46,344 bases of DNA, from positions 1-46,344 of the forward strand of contig JABBBH010000011.1 of NCBI GenBank assembly GCA_018607525.1, in the 5' to 3' direction. The first letter of the stretch is position 1. Every line of letters starts with the position of its first letter. Shown piece after piece: positions 10,289-19,996 of this stretch. The stretch comes from SAR92 clade bacterium (GTDB lineage Bacteria; Pseudomonadota; Gammaproteobacteria; Pseudomonadales; Porticoccaceae). The notes beneath the pieces are model-generated. The model had not been told where the DNA came from. It did no database searches and saw only the letters and a list, made by a program, of their open reading frames with translations. Both the position numbers and the translations under genes were made by a program.

Positions 10289-11194
10289 CTATACCGCAAC
10301 AGGCGCCCGAATAGCGCTATATGACTGGTAGTCAACCAACTCGAAGTCATCATAAACAAAATCAAACAGATTATTGACCTGAGGATTAATTTTTAAGGTG
10401 GGCAGCGGCAATGGTTCTCGACTCAGCTGCTCTTTGATCTGGTCCTTATGATTAGTGTAAAGATGAGCATCGCCAAAACTATGTACAAAATCACCGAGCT
10501 CTAGGCCAGTAACCTGAGCGACCATCATTGTTAGGGCGGCATAGGATGCAATATTAAATGGCACCCCCAAAAATACATCTGCGCTACGCTGATATAGCTG
10601 ACATGACAACTTGCCTTCGGATACATAAAACTGAAATAAGCTATGACAGGGTGGCAGCCCAGATTTAGCCATTACCGGAATGTCCTTTGGATTCCAAGCT
10701 GACACAATCAAGCGTCTTGAATCAGGGTTTGATTTAATATCATCAATAATTTGTGATAACTGATCTACGCCCTCAAAATTACGCCACTGACGACCATAAA
10801 CCGGACCTAACTCGCCATATTGCTGCGCAAAATCTTCGTCTGTTTTGATGCGCTCAACGAACTCCTTAAGCCCCACCTTCCATTCATCAGAATGCATTTC
10901 AAATTTTTGATCAGCGCCAGTTTGTCGCAACCAGCTTTGGTAGGGCCATTCATTCCATATGCCCACGCCATTTTCTACTAGGTAACGAATGTTGGTATCG
11001 CCTTTAATAAACCATAATAATTCATGCAAAATCGACTTTAGGTGGACCTTTTTGGTCGTCACTAAAGGGAAGCCTTGCTGCAGGTCGAAGCGCATTTGAT
11101 AGCCAAACACACTAAGCGTCCCAGTGCCGGTTCGATCCCCTTTAAAAACCCCGTTATCAGCTATATGGCTGATTAAATCTAAGTACTGTTTCAT
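10289..11194 (-). CDS. thyA: Thymidylate synthase
   Basis: [38 protein letters not shown]; active-site region [13 protein letters not shown]. Confidence 0.98.
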   Translation of the reverse strand: MKQYLDLISHIADNGVFKGDRTGTGTLSVFGYQMRFDLQQGFPLVTTKKVHLKSILHELLWFIKGDTNIRYLVENGVGIWNEWPYQSWLRQTGADQKFEMHSDEWKVGLKEFVERIKTDEDFAQQYGELGPVYGRQWRNFEGVDQLSQIIDDIKSNPDSRRLIVSAWNPKDIPVMAKSGLPPCHSLFQFYVSEGKLSCQLYQRSADVFLGVPFNIASYAALTMMVAQVTGLELGDFVHSFGDAHLYTNHKDQIKEQLSREPLPLPTLKINPQVNNLFDFVYDDFELVDYQSYSAIRAPVAV

Positions 11195-11223
11195 TCTTTG
11201 CTCTACACCCTCTAGCCAGAAGT

Positions 11224-12045
11224 TTAAGCTGGCGATTTAAGTTTTTTACCCACCAATGGAAGTGATTTTCTGAGTAACCACAAGCCTAAAAGAATCATTG
11301 GCACACAGAGTGTTTGTCCTCTGGTCATCCAATTAAAGGCTTCAAATACCGCTGACTGCCCGGCGAACTGTGCATCTGGCTGACGAACAAATTCAACCAT
11401 AAAGCGGAAGGCGCCATAGCCTATTAAAAATACGCCGCTTACTTCGCCAAATAGTCTTGGTTTTCTTGCATAAAAGTGGACTATAAAAAATAGAACCAAT
11501 CCTTCTAAGAACGCTTCGTATAGTTGCGATGGATGCCTTCCCATCTGTAACGGATCTGAAGGGAAAAGCATAGCCCAAGGGCCCTCTGTAGCTCGCCCAT
11601 AAAGCTCTTGTCCAATAAAATTCCCTAGGCGCCCAAATAATAAACCAGTAGGCACTAATGGAGCCACAAAATCGCCTACTGCCAAAAAGGGCAGTCGATG
11701 CTTTCTGGCATAAATGTAGATTGCCAAAATAACTCCTAGCAGGCCACCATGAAAGGACATGCCGCCTTCCCACAGGCGAAATAGCATGGAAGGGTCTGCT
11801 ACCCATTTGTCAAAACTGTAGAAAAACATATAGCCCAAGCGGCCGCCCAACAAAACACCCCAGGCGCCATAGACAATTAAATCTTCTACCTGGGTTTTCT
11901 TAACGGGCGACCAGGTGCGCTGGCTTGCTCGCATAGCAATAAACCAGGCGCAGGCGAATGCCATAAGATACATTAGGCTATACCAGTGAATCTGCAACGG
12001 TCCTAGGCTGATCGCCACAGGATCAATATCTGGATGCATAATCAT
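11224..12045 (-). CDS. lgt: Prolipoprotein diacylglyceryl transferase
   Basis: 273 aa membrane protein; [11 protein letters not shown] and [22 protein letters not shown]. Confidence 0.96.
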   Translation of the reverse strand: MIMHPDIDPVAISLGPLQIHWYSLMYLMAFACAWFIAMRASQRTWSPVKKTQVEDLIVYGAWGVLLGGRLGYMFFYSFDKWVADPSMLFRLWEGGMSFHGGLLGVILAIYIYARKHRLPFLAVGDFVAPLVPTGLLFGRLGNFIGQELYGRATEGPWAMLFPSDPLQMGRHPSQLYEAFLEGLVLFFIVHFYARKPRLFGEVSGVFLIGYGAFRFMVEFVRQPDAQFAGQSAVFEAFNWMTRGQTLCVPMILLGLWLLRKSLPLVGKKLKSPA

Positions 12046-12129
12046 GAAGATGGACTCAAAATAAATTCAGCGCAAATCATAGCGGTTTATGACCGCCTCT
12101 TCTATAAGGAGTTTGAAATCCTGGCGCCA

Positions 12130-14406
12130 CTAGGAGGCCAATTTGCTTTGTTTTAATGTGTATGGCGCTAGCGCCTCAGACATATAGCGCCCGACCGAAG
12201 CAGCATCTGACAAACAAAGCGCTTCATCGACCCAGTCTTCTGCCATTTCTCGACTGACTTTAAGCATTAAGGATTTAACCCTAAGCAATGAGCTGGCGCT
12301 CATGGAAAGATTCTTATAACCCAGCCCCATCAACACCACAGCAGAGACAGGATCACCTGCCATTTCACCACAGACACTGAGCTGGCAATCCACCGAGACC
12401 GCTTGCTCTTGAATACTTTTTAACGCCCTTAATACACTGGGATGAAGAGAGTCATAGATCTCAGCCACACGAGGATTGTTCCGATCAACCGCTAGCAAGT
12501 ATTGTGTTAAATCATTGGTACCCACAGACATAAAGTCAACGCGGCTACCAATCTCTTTTACCTGATAAACTGCAGCCGGCACCTCAATCATAGCGCCCAA
12601 GGGTGGCAGCTTAAGGTTATAGTTTTCTTCTTCAGTTAGCTCTCTGTAAGCCCTATGAATTAAGGCAAGCGCGGCATCAAGCTCTGAAAGATTACTGATC
12701 ATAGGCAGCATAATTTTCAGGTTATTTAGCCCCTCACTGGCTCTTAAAAGCGCTCTGATTTGCACCAGAAAAATCTCTGGATGGTCGAGAGAAATCCTTA
12801 TTCCACGCCACCCAAGAAATGGGTTTTCTTCCTCGATTGGGAAATAGGGCAAGTCTTTATCGCCACCAATATCAAGGGTTCTCATGGTAACTGGTCTGGG
12901 CGCAAAGGTTTCTAGATGCTCCCGATAAACAGCTACCTGCTCATCTTCTGTAGGAAAACTAGAACGCAATATAAAAGGAATTTCTGTTCGAAATAGCCCT
13001 ACTGCCGCCGCACCACTGCGCAATGATTGAACGTTATCGTTACGCAATCCTGTATTAACCCAGAGAGCAAAATCAAAGCCATCGGTTGTTTTACAGGGCA
13101 CATCGCGTAATTTCTGCAAATCTTTAATGATAATTTGCTCTTCACGCTGACGCTGAACATAGTCACGCTTCAAGGTGCGCGTGGCTTGGCTAATCACATT
13201 ACCTGAAAATCCGTCTACAATGAGCTCTTTGCCTTCAAGCTCTGCACAGGGCATATCCAGTGCGCCCATAACCGCAGGAATCCCTAGGGCACGAGCAACA
13301 ATGGCCATATGCGAGTTGCTAGCGCCTTTAAGCGAAACAATACCCACTAAACGCTCAACCGGAATATCAGCTAGGGCGGTAGCGGACAAATCCTCACCAA
13401 TCAAAACAATGCGCTTGGGCAACGGCCCTTTTTTCTCACTGGTTTGTTGCAAGTAACCCAATACTCTTTTCCCTAACCCCTCAACGTCTGACGCACGCTC
13501 TCGCAAATAGGGGTCTTCCATATGCCTGAAGGTTCGGACGTGCTTCAAGATCACTGAGCTCCAAGCGCTCTGCGCCGTTTGCCCCATCTGTATAGCGTTA
13601 ATTACCTCACCACCCAGTGAATCATCATCTAGCATGCTGATGTAAACATTAAACAGCGCAAGCTCTTCTGAGCTAAGCTTGCCTTCTAGCCCGACACCCA
13701 AATCGCGCATGTCCTGCTTGACGGATTTTAAGGCCTCTCGAAATATTGCCACCTCTGCTTCAGAGTTTTCCGTGTATCTTTCGGGCACGGAAGCCAAATC
13801 CATAGTTTGCTGTGCCAATACAGCGCGACCAATACCAACGCCGGGTGAGCTGGCTATACCATGGAATATAGCCTCTTTACTTTTACCTCTTCCCGCCGAA
13901 GCTAACTTGCTTAATGCACCTGTCGCCTCAGCGTGAGCAATTGCCCCAGAAAGCTGGGCACAGACCGTAACCATAAAGGCCTCTTCTTCTGCAGCAAATC
14001 GCCTCTCGGTTTGCTGCTGCAAGACCAGAACACCCAAAACCTTTCTGTGATGAATAATCGGCACACCAAGAAATGAGTGGTAAATATCCTCACCAATCTC
14101 CTCAAAAAAAACAAAATTGGGATGTTTATCGGCATTCTGTAAATTTAGCGGCTCTTCTTTGGCTGCCACTAAACCTACCAGACCCTCACCCATCTGCAAA
14201 CGCACCTTGCCAATAGATTCCTGGCGCAGACCCTTGGTTGCCATTAATACATAGCGGCTATCTGTCTCATCAAACAGATAAACAGAACAGACCTCTGCAT
14301 TCATCGCGGCCTGAACCTCGGTGACAATGATTGTCAGCACCTCGGGCAGGCTTCGAGCAGCATTAACCTCTTGGAAGATGGTTTTAAGAGAGTCGAGTAT
14401 ATTCAT
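12130..14406 (-). CDS. ptsP: Phosphoenolpyruvate-protein phosphotransferase PtsP (EI-Ntr)
   Basis: 758 aa. N-terminal GAF domain plus enzyme I domains (GASNSHMAIVARALGIPAVMG; DFMSVGTNDLTQYLLAVDRNN). Confidence 0.96.
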   Translation of the reverse strand: MNILDSLKTIFQEVNAARSLPEVLTIIVTEVQAAMNAEVCSVYLFDETDSRYVLMATKGLRQESIGKVRLQMGEGLVGLVAAKEEPLNLQNADKHPNFVFFEEIGEDIYHSFLGVPIIHHRKVLGVLVLQQQTERRFAAEEEAFMVTVCAQLSGAIAHAEATGALSKLASAGRGKSKEAIFHGIASSPGVGIGRAVLAQQTMDLASVPERYTENSEAEVAIFREALKSVKQDMRDLGVGLEGKLSSEELALFNVYISMLDDDSLGGEVINAIQMGQTAQSAWSSVILKHVRTFRHMEDPYLRERASDVEGLGKRVLGYLQQTSEKKGPLPKRIVLIGEDLSATALADIPVERLVGIVSLKGASNSHMAIVARALGIPAVMGALDMPCAELEGKELIVDGFSGNVISQATRTLKRDYVQRQREEQIIIKDLQKLRDVPCKTTDGFDFALWVNTGLRNDNVQSLRSGAAAVGLFRTEIPFILRSSFPTEDEQVAVYREHLETFAPRPVTMRTLDIGGDKDLPYFPIEEENPFLGWRGIRISLDHPEIFLVQIRALLRASEGLNNLKIMLPMISNLSELDAALALIHRAYRELTEEENYNLKLPPLGAMIEVPAAVYQVKEIGSRVDFMSVGTNDLTQYLLAVDRNNPRVAEIYDSLHPSVLRALKSIQEQAVSVDCQLSVCGEMAGDPVSAVVLMGLGYKNLSMSASSLLRVKSLMLKVSREMAEDWVDEALCLSDAASVGRYMSEALAPYTLKQSKLAS

Positions 14407-14904
14407 CTAATCGCGCTTTCTCCGCTTTTGAAACCGAGCGTTGATTGGCGCAAATTCCGCCAACGCCTGTCGGTATACATTCTGCTTAAATGAAACCACC
14501 TGATTAATAGGATACCAATAACTTACCCATTCCCAAGCATCAAATTCTGGATGGCCGGTTGCATTAAAATCAATCTTTTTCTGATCACTCACCAGCTGTA
14601 AAAAGAACCAACGTTGCTTTTGCCCAATACAGCGTGGCGTAACATTTTTACGCTGCATCTTTTCAGGAATATGATAACGAAGCCAGCGCTTGCATTGCTG
14701 AACAATTTTCACATCCTCTGACTTGAGCCCAACTTCTTCGTATAGCTCACGAAACAATGCCTGCTGAGCAGACTCTCCTTGGTCAATTCCTCCCTGAGGA
14801 AACTGCCAAGCTTTTTGGCCCACTCTTTTAGCCAGCAAAATTTGGCCGCGACCATTGCTGATCACCATGGCCACATTAGCGCGAAATCCGTCTTTATCAA
14901 CCAA
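14407..14904 (-). CDS. rppH: RNA pyrophosphohydrolase (Nudix)
   Basis: Nudix box GGIDQGESAQQALFRELYEEVGL. Homology to RppH begins at VDKDGFRANV, preceded by an in-frame TTG at 14904; the ORF-track start at 15030 adds 42 residues without RppH-like character. Confidence 0.9.
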   Translation of the reverse strand: MVDKDGFRANVAMVISNGRGQILLAKRVGQKAWQFPQGGIDQGESAQQALFRELYEEVGLKSEDVKIVQQCKRWLRYHIPEKMQRKNVTPRCIGQKQRWFFLQLVSDQKKIDFNATGHPEFDAWEWVSYWYPINQVVSFKQNVYRQALAEFAPINARFQKRRKRD

Positions 14905-15047
14905 TTTAAAAATACCACCAAATGTTATACATAAAGCCCCATTGTTCCACAGTCGCGAGGACTCAGCAATTTTCTCTTGAGCGATTGCGATAGGGAGGCT
15001 ATGCTTGGCGCCCATATAAACCCAAACCATTCAACCGGACCTCTCCT

Positions 15048-15704
15048 ATGGCACTAGCCATCTTTGATCTCGATAACACACTGATAGCCGGCGATAGCGA
15101 TCATGGCTGGGGTGAATTTATGGTCGAAAAGCGCCTAGTAGATCCGCAACATTACAAACAAATGAATGACCGCTTCTATGCAGATTATGAGGCGGGGTGT
15201 TTAGATATTTTTGCTTATTTAGAGTTTTCTCTTGAGCCACTGACAAAAATTCCACGACAAGAGCTTCAGAAATTACACCAAGAGTTCATGGTAAGCGTGA
15301 TAGAACCAATGAAGCTCAGCAAGGCTGAAGAGCTTATTAAGGCACACCGCGAGGCAGGGGACCGTCTTTTAGTTATCACTTCAACCCATCGTTTTATTGT
15401 TGAGCCCATTTGCCAGTGGCTTGGCATTGATGAAATTATTGCCACTGACTTAGAAGAAATAAATGGCAACTACACCGGCAAGGTATCGGGAATACCGACA
15501 TTTAAGGAAGGTAAAGTTATACGCTTTAATCAGTGGCTCAAAGAGCAGGGAGAAACGGACGATCAGAGTTATTTCTATTCTGACTCTATTAATGACCTAC
15601 CACTGTTACTTGAAGTCTCAAACCCAGTGGCCGTAGATCCTGACTCGGCGCTAAAAGCGCAAGCCGAGTCAAGAAAATGGGAAATAATCTCACTCAGAGA
15701 CTAA
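15048..15704 (+). CDS. HAD-superfamily hydrolase, SerB-like (HAD-IB) phosphatase
   Basis: DLDNTLIAGDSD motif I, VITSTHRFIVEPI, and YSDSINDLPLLLEVSNPVAVDPD motif IV. Confidence 0.92.
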   Translation: MALAIFDLDNTLIAGDSDHGWGEFMVEKRLVDPQHYKQMNDRFYADYEAGCLDIFAYLEFSLEPLTKIPRQELQKLHQEFMVSVIEPMKLSKAEELIKAHREAGDRLLVITSTHRFIVEPICQWLGIDEIIATDLEEINGNYTGKVSGIPTFKEGKVIRFNQWLKEQGETDDQSYFYSDSINDLPLLLEVSNPVAVDPDSALKAQAESRKWEIISLRD

Positions 15705-15723
15705 ATTCAATTAGCCCTTTAGC

Positions 15724-16113
15724 TTAGGCTTCTTCAACTAGCCCTTTATAACCCTCTGCATCTAGCAAGGCAGAATAGTCTTTTTCTGAATCAACACGAA
15801 CAGTAAACAACCAGCCATCTTCATAGGGACTGCCATTCACTAATTCCGGCTGATCCTCTAGACCAGAATTAACCTCAACCACCTCACCGGTAATAGGCGA
15901 GTAAATATCCGATGCCGCCTTAACCGATTCAACAACCGCAACTTCTGCGCCTGCAGTAACCTCGACTCCAATCTCTGGAAGCTCAATAAATACAATATCA
16001 CCCAATGCGTCTTGAGCATGATCAGTAATACCAACAACAATCGTTCCATCACTTTCTAATCTCGCCCATTCATGGCTATTTGCATATTTTAACTCTGCAG
16101 GAAAATCGCTCAC
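15724..16113 (-). CDS. gcvH: Glycine cleavage system H protein
   Basis: 129 aa. [40 protein letters not shown]; lipoylation site ESVKAASD. Confidence 0.97.
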   Translation of the reverse strand: MSDFPAELKYANSHEWARLESDGTIVVGITDHAQDALGDIVFIELPEIGVEVTAGAEVAVVESVKAASDIYSPITGEVVEVNSGLEDQPELVNGSPYEDGWLFTVRVDSEKDYSALLDAEGYKGLVEEA

Positions 16114-16241
16114 ATCGCACCTCTATTTATTACTTAAAATTTAAACTAAATACAGCATACATTTTACTGTTGAATTGACATAAAGTTAATGCAAATTTAA
16201 TGCATAATTAAATTACTTCATTTATGTATAAATTAGACTGC

Positions 16242-17252
16242 TTACGGAACAATTTCCAGCGGAGGTTCATCCAAAGCCGCAAATTGTTCACGAAGTGTCA
16301 AAATCTGGTCACTCCAATAACGTGGTGAGTTAAACCAAGGAAAGGCTCGAGGAAACGCCGGATCCTGCCAGCGACGGGCAATCCAGGCGCTATGGTTAAT
16401 AATTCGCAATGTTCTCAGCACCTCGATAAGCTTTAATTCACGCAGCTCAAAATGATGGAATTCGCTGTAGCCCTCAATGAGTTCTGTCATTTGAGCCTTT
16501 TGTTCATTTCTATCACCGGATAACAGCATCCACAAATCTTGCACCGCTGGGGCCATCCGAGCATCGTCAAAATCAACAAAATGAGGATTATCATCACGCC
16601 AGAGAATATTTCCTGAATGGCAGTCGCCATGCACTCTAATCCAATTAGGTTCGCCAAAATCATCAAAAATGGCCTGGCATCGATTTAACACATCGGGTAC
16701 TAGGGAGTCGTAAGCAGCGCGCAACTCTGAGGGGATAAATTGTTCGCTAATGATATTAAATGACTCCCATCCAAATGTTTGAATATCTAATTTGGGACGA
16801 GAATCAAAAGGCTGGGTAGCGCCTATGGCATGAAAGCGACCTAAAAGACGACCCAAAATTAATAGATTATCCAGATTATCCAACTCTGGAGCATAACCCC
16901 CTCGGCGAGGGAACAGCGAGAACCTGAAGCCCTGATGCGTAAATAATGAAGAATCTTGATCATTTACTACTGGGCAAACCACCGGTAATTCTTGGCCCTG
17001 CAATTGAAAACAAAACTGATGCTCCTCTAAAATTTGCGCATCAGTCCAGCGATTAGGCCGATAAAATTTTGCAATTAGGGGCACAGATTCATCAATACCC
17101 ACCTGATAAACCCTGTTCTCATAACTATTTAGCGCCAACAACCTGCCGTCAGTGATAAAACCGCAGCTTTCAACGGCGTCCATTATTGAATCGGGAGTTA
17201 GCGACTCAAAGGCATGGGGCTTTGGGTTTTCCATGGAGTTTTCCTCAACCAT
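16242..17252 (-). CDS. srkA: Stress-response serine/threonine kinase (SrkA/YihE family)
   Basis: LTPDSIMDAVESCGF...LNSYENRVYQV; IRVHGDCHSGNILWRDDNPHFVDFDDARMAPAVQDLWMLL. Confidence 0.93.
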   Translation of the reverse strand: MVEENSMENPKPHAFESLTPDSIMDAVESCGFITDGRLLALNSYENRVYQVGIDESVPLIAKFYRPNRWTDAQILEEHQFCFQLQGQELPVVCPVVNDQDSSLFTHQGFRFSLFPRRGGYAPELDNLDNLLILGRLLGRFHAIGATQPFDSRPKLDIQTFGWESFNIISEQFIPSELRAAYDSLVPDVLNRCQAIFDDFGEPNWIRVHGDCHSGNILWRDDNPHFVDFDDARMAPAVQDLWMLLSGDRNEQKAQMTELIEGYSEFHHFELRELKLIEVLRTLRIINHSAWIARRWQDPAFPRAFPWFNSPRYWSDQILTLREQFAALDEPPLEIVP

Positions 17253-17668
17253 TAGTGATCAATGCGCTTCGAGCGCATCGCTTTCTTTTGTCCATGTTGC
17301 GATTTTTTGTCCAGCCGCTTTCTTTGAGAGCTAAAAGTAGGCCTTGTTGCCTTGCGCGCTTTGGGTAATGCGGCCACAGATTGGGCCAATCTTTTAAGTC
17401 GCTCAAGGGCAGCCGATCGGTTCTTTTCCCAGCGTCGAAACTGCTGTGCCTTAATAATTATAACGCCATCTTTGGTAATACGCTGATCCTTCAGAGCCAG
17501 CAATCTCTGCTTAAAGGCATCCGGCAGCGAAGAATTGTTAATATCAAACCTCAGATGAACCGCGGACGATACCTTATTCACATTTTGACCACCAGGGCCA
17601 CTTGCACGAATAGCCGTTAATTCAATTTCCTCAAGGGGAATTGAAATAGATCGGGTAATAAATATCAC
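17252..17668 (-). CDS. arfB: Alternative ribosome-rescue factor B (peptidyl-tRNA hydrolase)
   Basis: 138 aa. RF-like GGQ motif ASGPGGQNVNKVSSAVHLRFDI and basic C-terminal tail. Confidence 0.94.
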   Translation of the reverse strand: MIFITRSISIPLEEIELTAIRASGPGGQNVNKVSSAVHLRFDINNSSLPDAFKQRLLALKDQRITKDGVIIIKAQQFRRWEKNRSAALERLKRLAQSVAALPKARKATRPTFSSQRKRLDKKSQHGQKKAMRSKRIDH

Positions 17669-17886
17669 TGCTCAACCTGCTCCAAGAACTCAAACCTTGG
17701 CACCTGCTGACCATTCAACTCAACTGCCTCAAGAAACATCTCAACTGGACGCACCCATAGGTCTCCAGCGCCATACATCGGGCGATAGACTACCAGAGTA
17801 GACCCATCTTCACTGTGCTGAGCGACACCTAGGATATGGTATTTATTACCCTTAAAATGTCTGTATATTCCCTGCTTAATATTCAA
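17665..17886 (-). CDS. DUF1653 domain protein
   Basis: MNIKQGIYRHFKGNKYHILGVAQHSEDGSTLVVYRPMYGAGDLWVRPVEMF. An AGGAGA site precedes TTG at 17886; the ORF-track GTG at 17907 is the alternative start. Confidence 0.85.
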   Translation of the reverse strand: MNIKQGIYRHFKGNKYHILGVAQHSEDGSTLVVYRPMYGAGDLWVRPVEMFLEAVELNGQQVPRFEFLEQVEQ

Positions 17887-17910
17887 AAGTTTTTCTCCTG
17901 TTGCCACGAA

Positions 17911-17973
17911 TTACGCATCCAGCACTTTGTCAGGATTCATAATGCCACTTGCATCAAATATTTGTTTTCTTTT
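17911..17973 (-). pseudogene. Remnant of the C-terminus of a FAD-linked oxidase (GlcD/D-lactate dehydrogenase-like)
   Basis: Reverse-strand reading gives K-R-K-QIFDASGIMNPDKVLDA-stop, resembling the conserved C-terminal 'DP.GIMNPGKV' tail. An in-frame stop lies immediately upstream at 17974-17976. Confidence 0.6.
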
Positions 17974-18139
17974 TTACTGTCTCAATTACATTTTGCAAAA
18001 AAAACCATAATGCAGCATTTAAAGGCTAAAACACCCCTAAAAACACCTTTTAATGAACAAAATAGCCCCAAATTAGCAAAAATCAGTAAAAAGCAATAAA
18101 CTGATTGTTAATGAAATGTGGAATTTTCCTAAATTTTAC

Positions 18140-18237
18140 TCTCTTCGGAGATCTTTGGGTTTAATAATAAAAACATGAGTTCAAAGTGTTTATTCAGTCT
18201 GTAAGGACTGTTGTTTAAAGCATCATATTTTGATGCT
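18140..18237 (+). promoter_or_regulatory. Structured cspA 5' leader with three candidate hairpins
   Basis: TCTC-TTCG-GAGA (18140-18151), CAGTC-N6-GACTG (18195-18210) and AGCATCA-TATTT-TGATGCT (18219-18237), all upstream of the cspA ATG. Confidence 0.5.
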
Positions 18238-18260
18238 GTGGTATTTTAAGAGAGGTTGTT

Positions 18261-18473
18261 ATGTCAGGTGAAAGAGTTGCTGGCACTATAAAGTGGTTTA
18301 ATGATAGTAAAGGTTTTGGTTTTATTGAGCAGGAAGGCGGAAGTGACGTATTTGTTCACCACAGTGCCATCCAAGCTGAAGGCTTCAAATCTTTGAAAGA
18401 GGGACAAGCCGTTACTATGGAAGTTGTCGATGGCCAAAAAGGACTTCAAGCAGAGAATGTACTAGCTGACTAA
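18261..18473 (+). CDS. cspA: Cold-shock protein (CspA family)
   Basis: 70 aa. [30 protein letters not shown]. Confidence 0.96.
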   Translation: MSGERVAGTIKWFNDSKGFGFIEQEGGSDVFVHHSAIQAEGFKSLKEGQAVTMEVVDGQKGLQAENVLAD

Positions 18474-18505
18474 GACACCATATAAAAATGGTGATGAATT
18501 TAGTT

Positions 18506-18535
18506 AAAAAGCCCTGACAATGTCAGAGCTTTTCT
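18506..18535 (+). terminator. Intrinsic terminator after cspA
   Basis: AAAAAGCCCTGACAATGTCAGAGCTTTTC: stem with one mismatch, followed by a T-rich run. Confidence 0.85.
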
Positions 18536-18583
18536 ATTCATTCAGCCAAGAACTTTAAAGTAAGGCAGAAAGCCAAACATAAA

Positions 18584-18751
18584 CTACTTAATTTTAGCTT
18601 CTTTATAGATAACGTGCTTACGGATGGTTGGATCGTATTTTTTGATCTCCATCTTGTCAGGCGTGTTACGCTTGTTTTTGTCCGTAGTATAAAAGTGTCC
18701 TGTACCAGCGCTAGACACTAAGCGGATTTTTTCTCGAGATGATTTAGCCAT
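18584..18751 (-). CDS. rpmG: 50S ribosomal protein L33
   Basis: Reverse translation [55 protein letters not shown] (55 aa); below the ORF-track length cutoff. Confidence 0.97.
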   Translation of the reverse strand: MAKSSREKIRLVSSAGTGHFYTTDKNKRNTPDKMEIKKYDPTIRKHVIYKEAKIK

Positions 18752-18762
18752 TTCTGGATCCT

Positions 18763-18999
18763 CTAGATTTTCTCGCCGTTAGCACGAAGGCTGGCAAGAA
18801 CGTTTTCGATACCATTTTTATCAATAATGCGCATGCCTTTTGTTGATACGCGCAATTTAACGAATCTTTTTTCAGACTCAATCCAAAAACGATGTGTGTG
18901 CAAGTTTGGCTCAAAGCGACGACGTGTTCTGTTCTTCGCGTGAGATACGTTATTTCCAGCCATTGGGCGCTTACCCGTGACCTGACATACTTTAGACAT
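18763..18999 (-). CDS. rpmB: 50S ribosomal protein L28
   Basis: [39 protein letters not shown]. Start moved from 19044 to the internal MSKVCQ. Confidence 0.97.
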   Translation of the reverse strand: MSKVCQVTGKRPMAGNNVSHAKNRTRRRFEPNLHTHRFWIESEKRFVKLRVSTKGMRIIDKNGIENVLASLRANGEKI

Positions 19000-19243
19000 T
19001 GTTGCTGCCTCTTGTTTGCTGTTTGTGCTTTGAGCAATACTCAAAAGCTACTTGAATTTATTTCCCAACAACCTTAATTACAGGCCGACTTTTAAGGAGG
19101 CGCGTTTTATACCAGAAAGGCTATCTTGAAGCAAACAAAAAGCGATAATTAACCCATAAATGGGCTGTTTTTTGCCAACAGCTGTTTTTTTCAAATACTT
19201 AAGACAATAAGTGTCTAGGGCTCGTCCTTCGACAACAAGCAAT

Positions 19244-19918
19244 CTAAAGCTTACCTAGCTGGCCTAATGAAACGATTTCTCCCTTGCCAATCACAAAATG
19301 ATCTAGCAGCTTAATATCTAAAATACCTAGGGCGGCCTTTAACTTTTTGGTAATAGAAATATCTGCTTTGCTTGGCTCAGCATTTCCACTGGGATGATTG
19401 TGCGCCACAATAACGGCAGCAGCATTTTTTTGCAGCGCCACTTTACATACTTCTCTAGGATAAACGCTGGCCGAATTAATAGTCCCCTGAAATAGCTCAG
19501 AAAAGTCGATCAATCTATGTTTAGTATCTAGACTCAGCATCACAAAAACCTCACGATGATAATCGCGCATCTGTACCGCCAAGTAATCCATGACCTCATC
19601 TGGACTGCTAAAAACATCATTAATCGTAAGCCGTTCACTTAAATATCGCTTGGTGAGCTCTAAGCTAGCCTGTAGCTGACAATATTTTGCCTCCCCAAGC
19701 CCCTTACTTTTGCAAAACTCTGCTTTGTCTGCGGCTAGCAATGGCGCCAGCCCACCGAACTCATCAAGTAGTGACTGTGCCATAGATTTTGCATCCACAC
19801 CCCGATAACCCACCCTTAAAAAAATAGCCAATAACTCAGCATTGGTGAGCGCATCCGGTCCTTTTTTTAGCAATTTCTCTCTTGGCCTATCATCCAGCGG
19901 CCATTGCCTTATAGACAC
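19244..19918 (-). CDS. radC: RadC/UPF0758 JAB-domain protein
   Basis: 224 aa. RPREKLLKKGPDALTNAELLAIFLRVG; JAMM motif AHNHPSGNAEPSKAD. Confidence 0.95.
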   Translation of the reverse strand: MSIRQWPLDDRPREKLLKKGPDALTNAELLAIFLRVGYRGVDAKSMAQSLLDEFGGLAPLLAADKAEFCKSKGLGEAKYCQLQASLELTKRYLSERLTINDVFSSPDEVMDYLAVQMRDYHREVFVMLSLDTKHRLIDFSELFQGTINSASVYPREVCKVALQKNAAAVIVAHNHPSGNAEPSKADISITKKLKAALGILDIKLLDHFVIGKGEIVSLGQLGKL

Positions 19919-19996
19919 AGCAAGTCCTTTTCTACTATAGAATTTTGTCTCGAAATGTTATCTTAGCCTCAAATTGAAGCTCTGTTTGGAGTATTA

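Noticed and set aside
16114-16241. Possible glycine riboswitch upstream of gcvH
   Set aside because: The 128-nt region is AT-rich and lacks the GC-rich conserved cores expected of glycine aptamers.
17836-18099. 87-aa plus ORF opposite DUF1653
   Set aside because: Low-complexity lysine-rich tail, antisense to DUF1653 and the FAD-oxidase relic; no support as a gene.
18744-19037. 97-aa minus ORF overlapping rpmB
   Set aside because: Shifted frame of rpmB (L28); not a separate gene.
19140-19200. Hairpin-like CCCATAAATGGG followed by CTGTTTTTT between rpmB and radC
   Set aside because: It would be a plus-strand terminator but no plus-strand gene precedes it; the stem is short and AT-containing.
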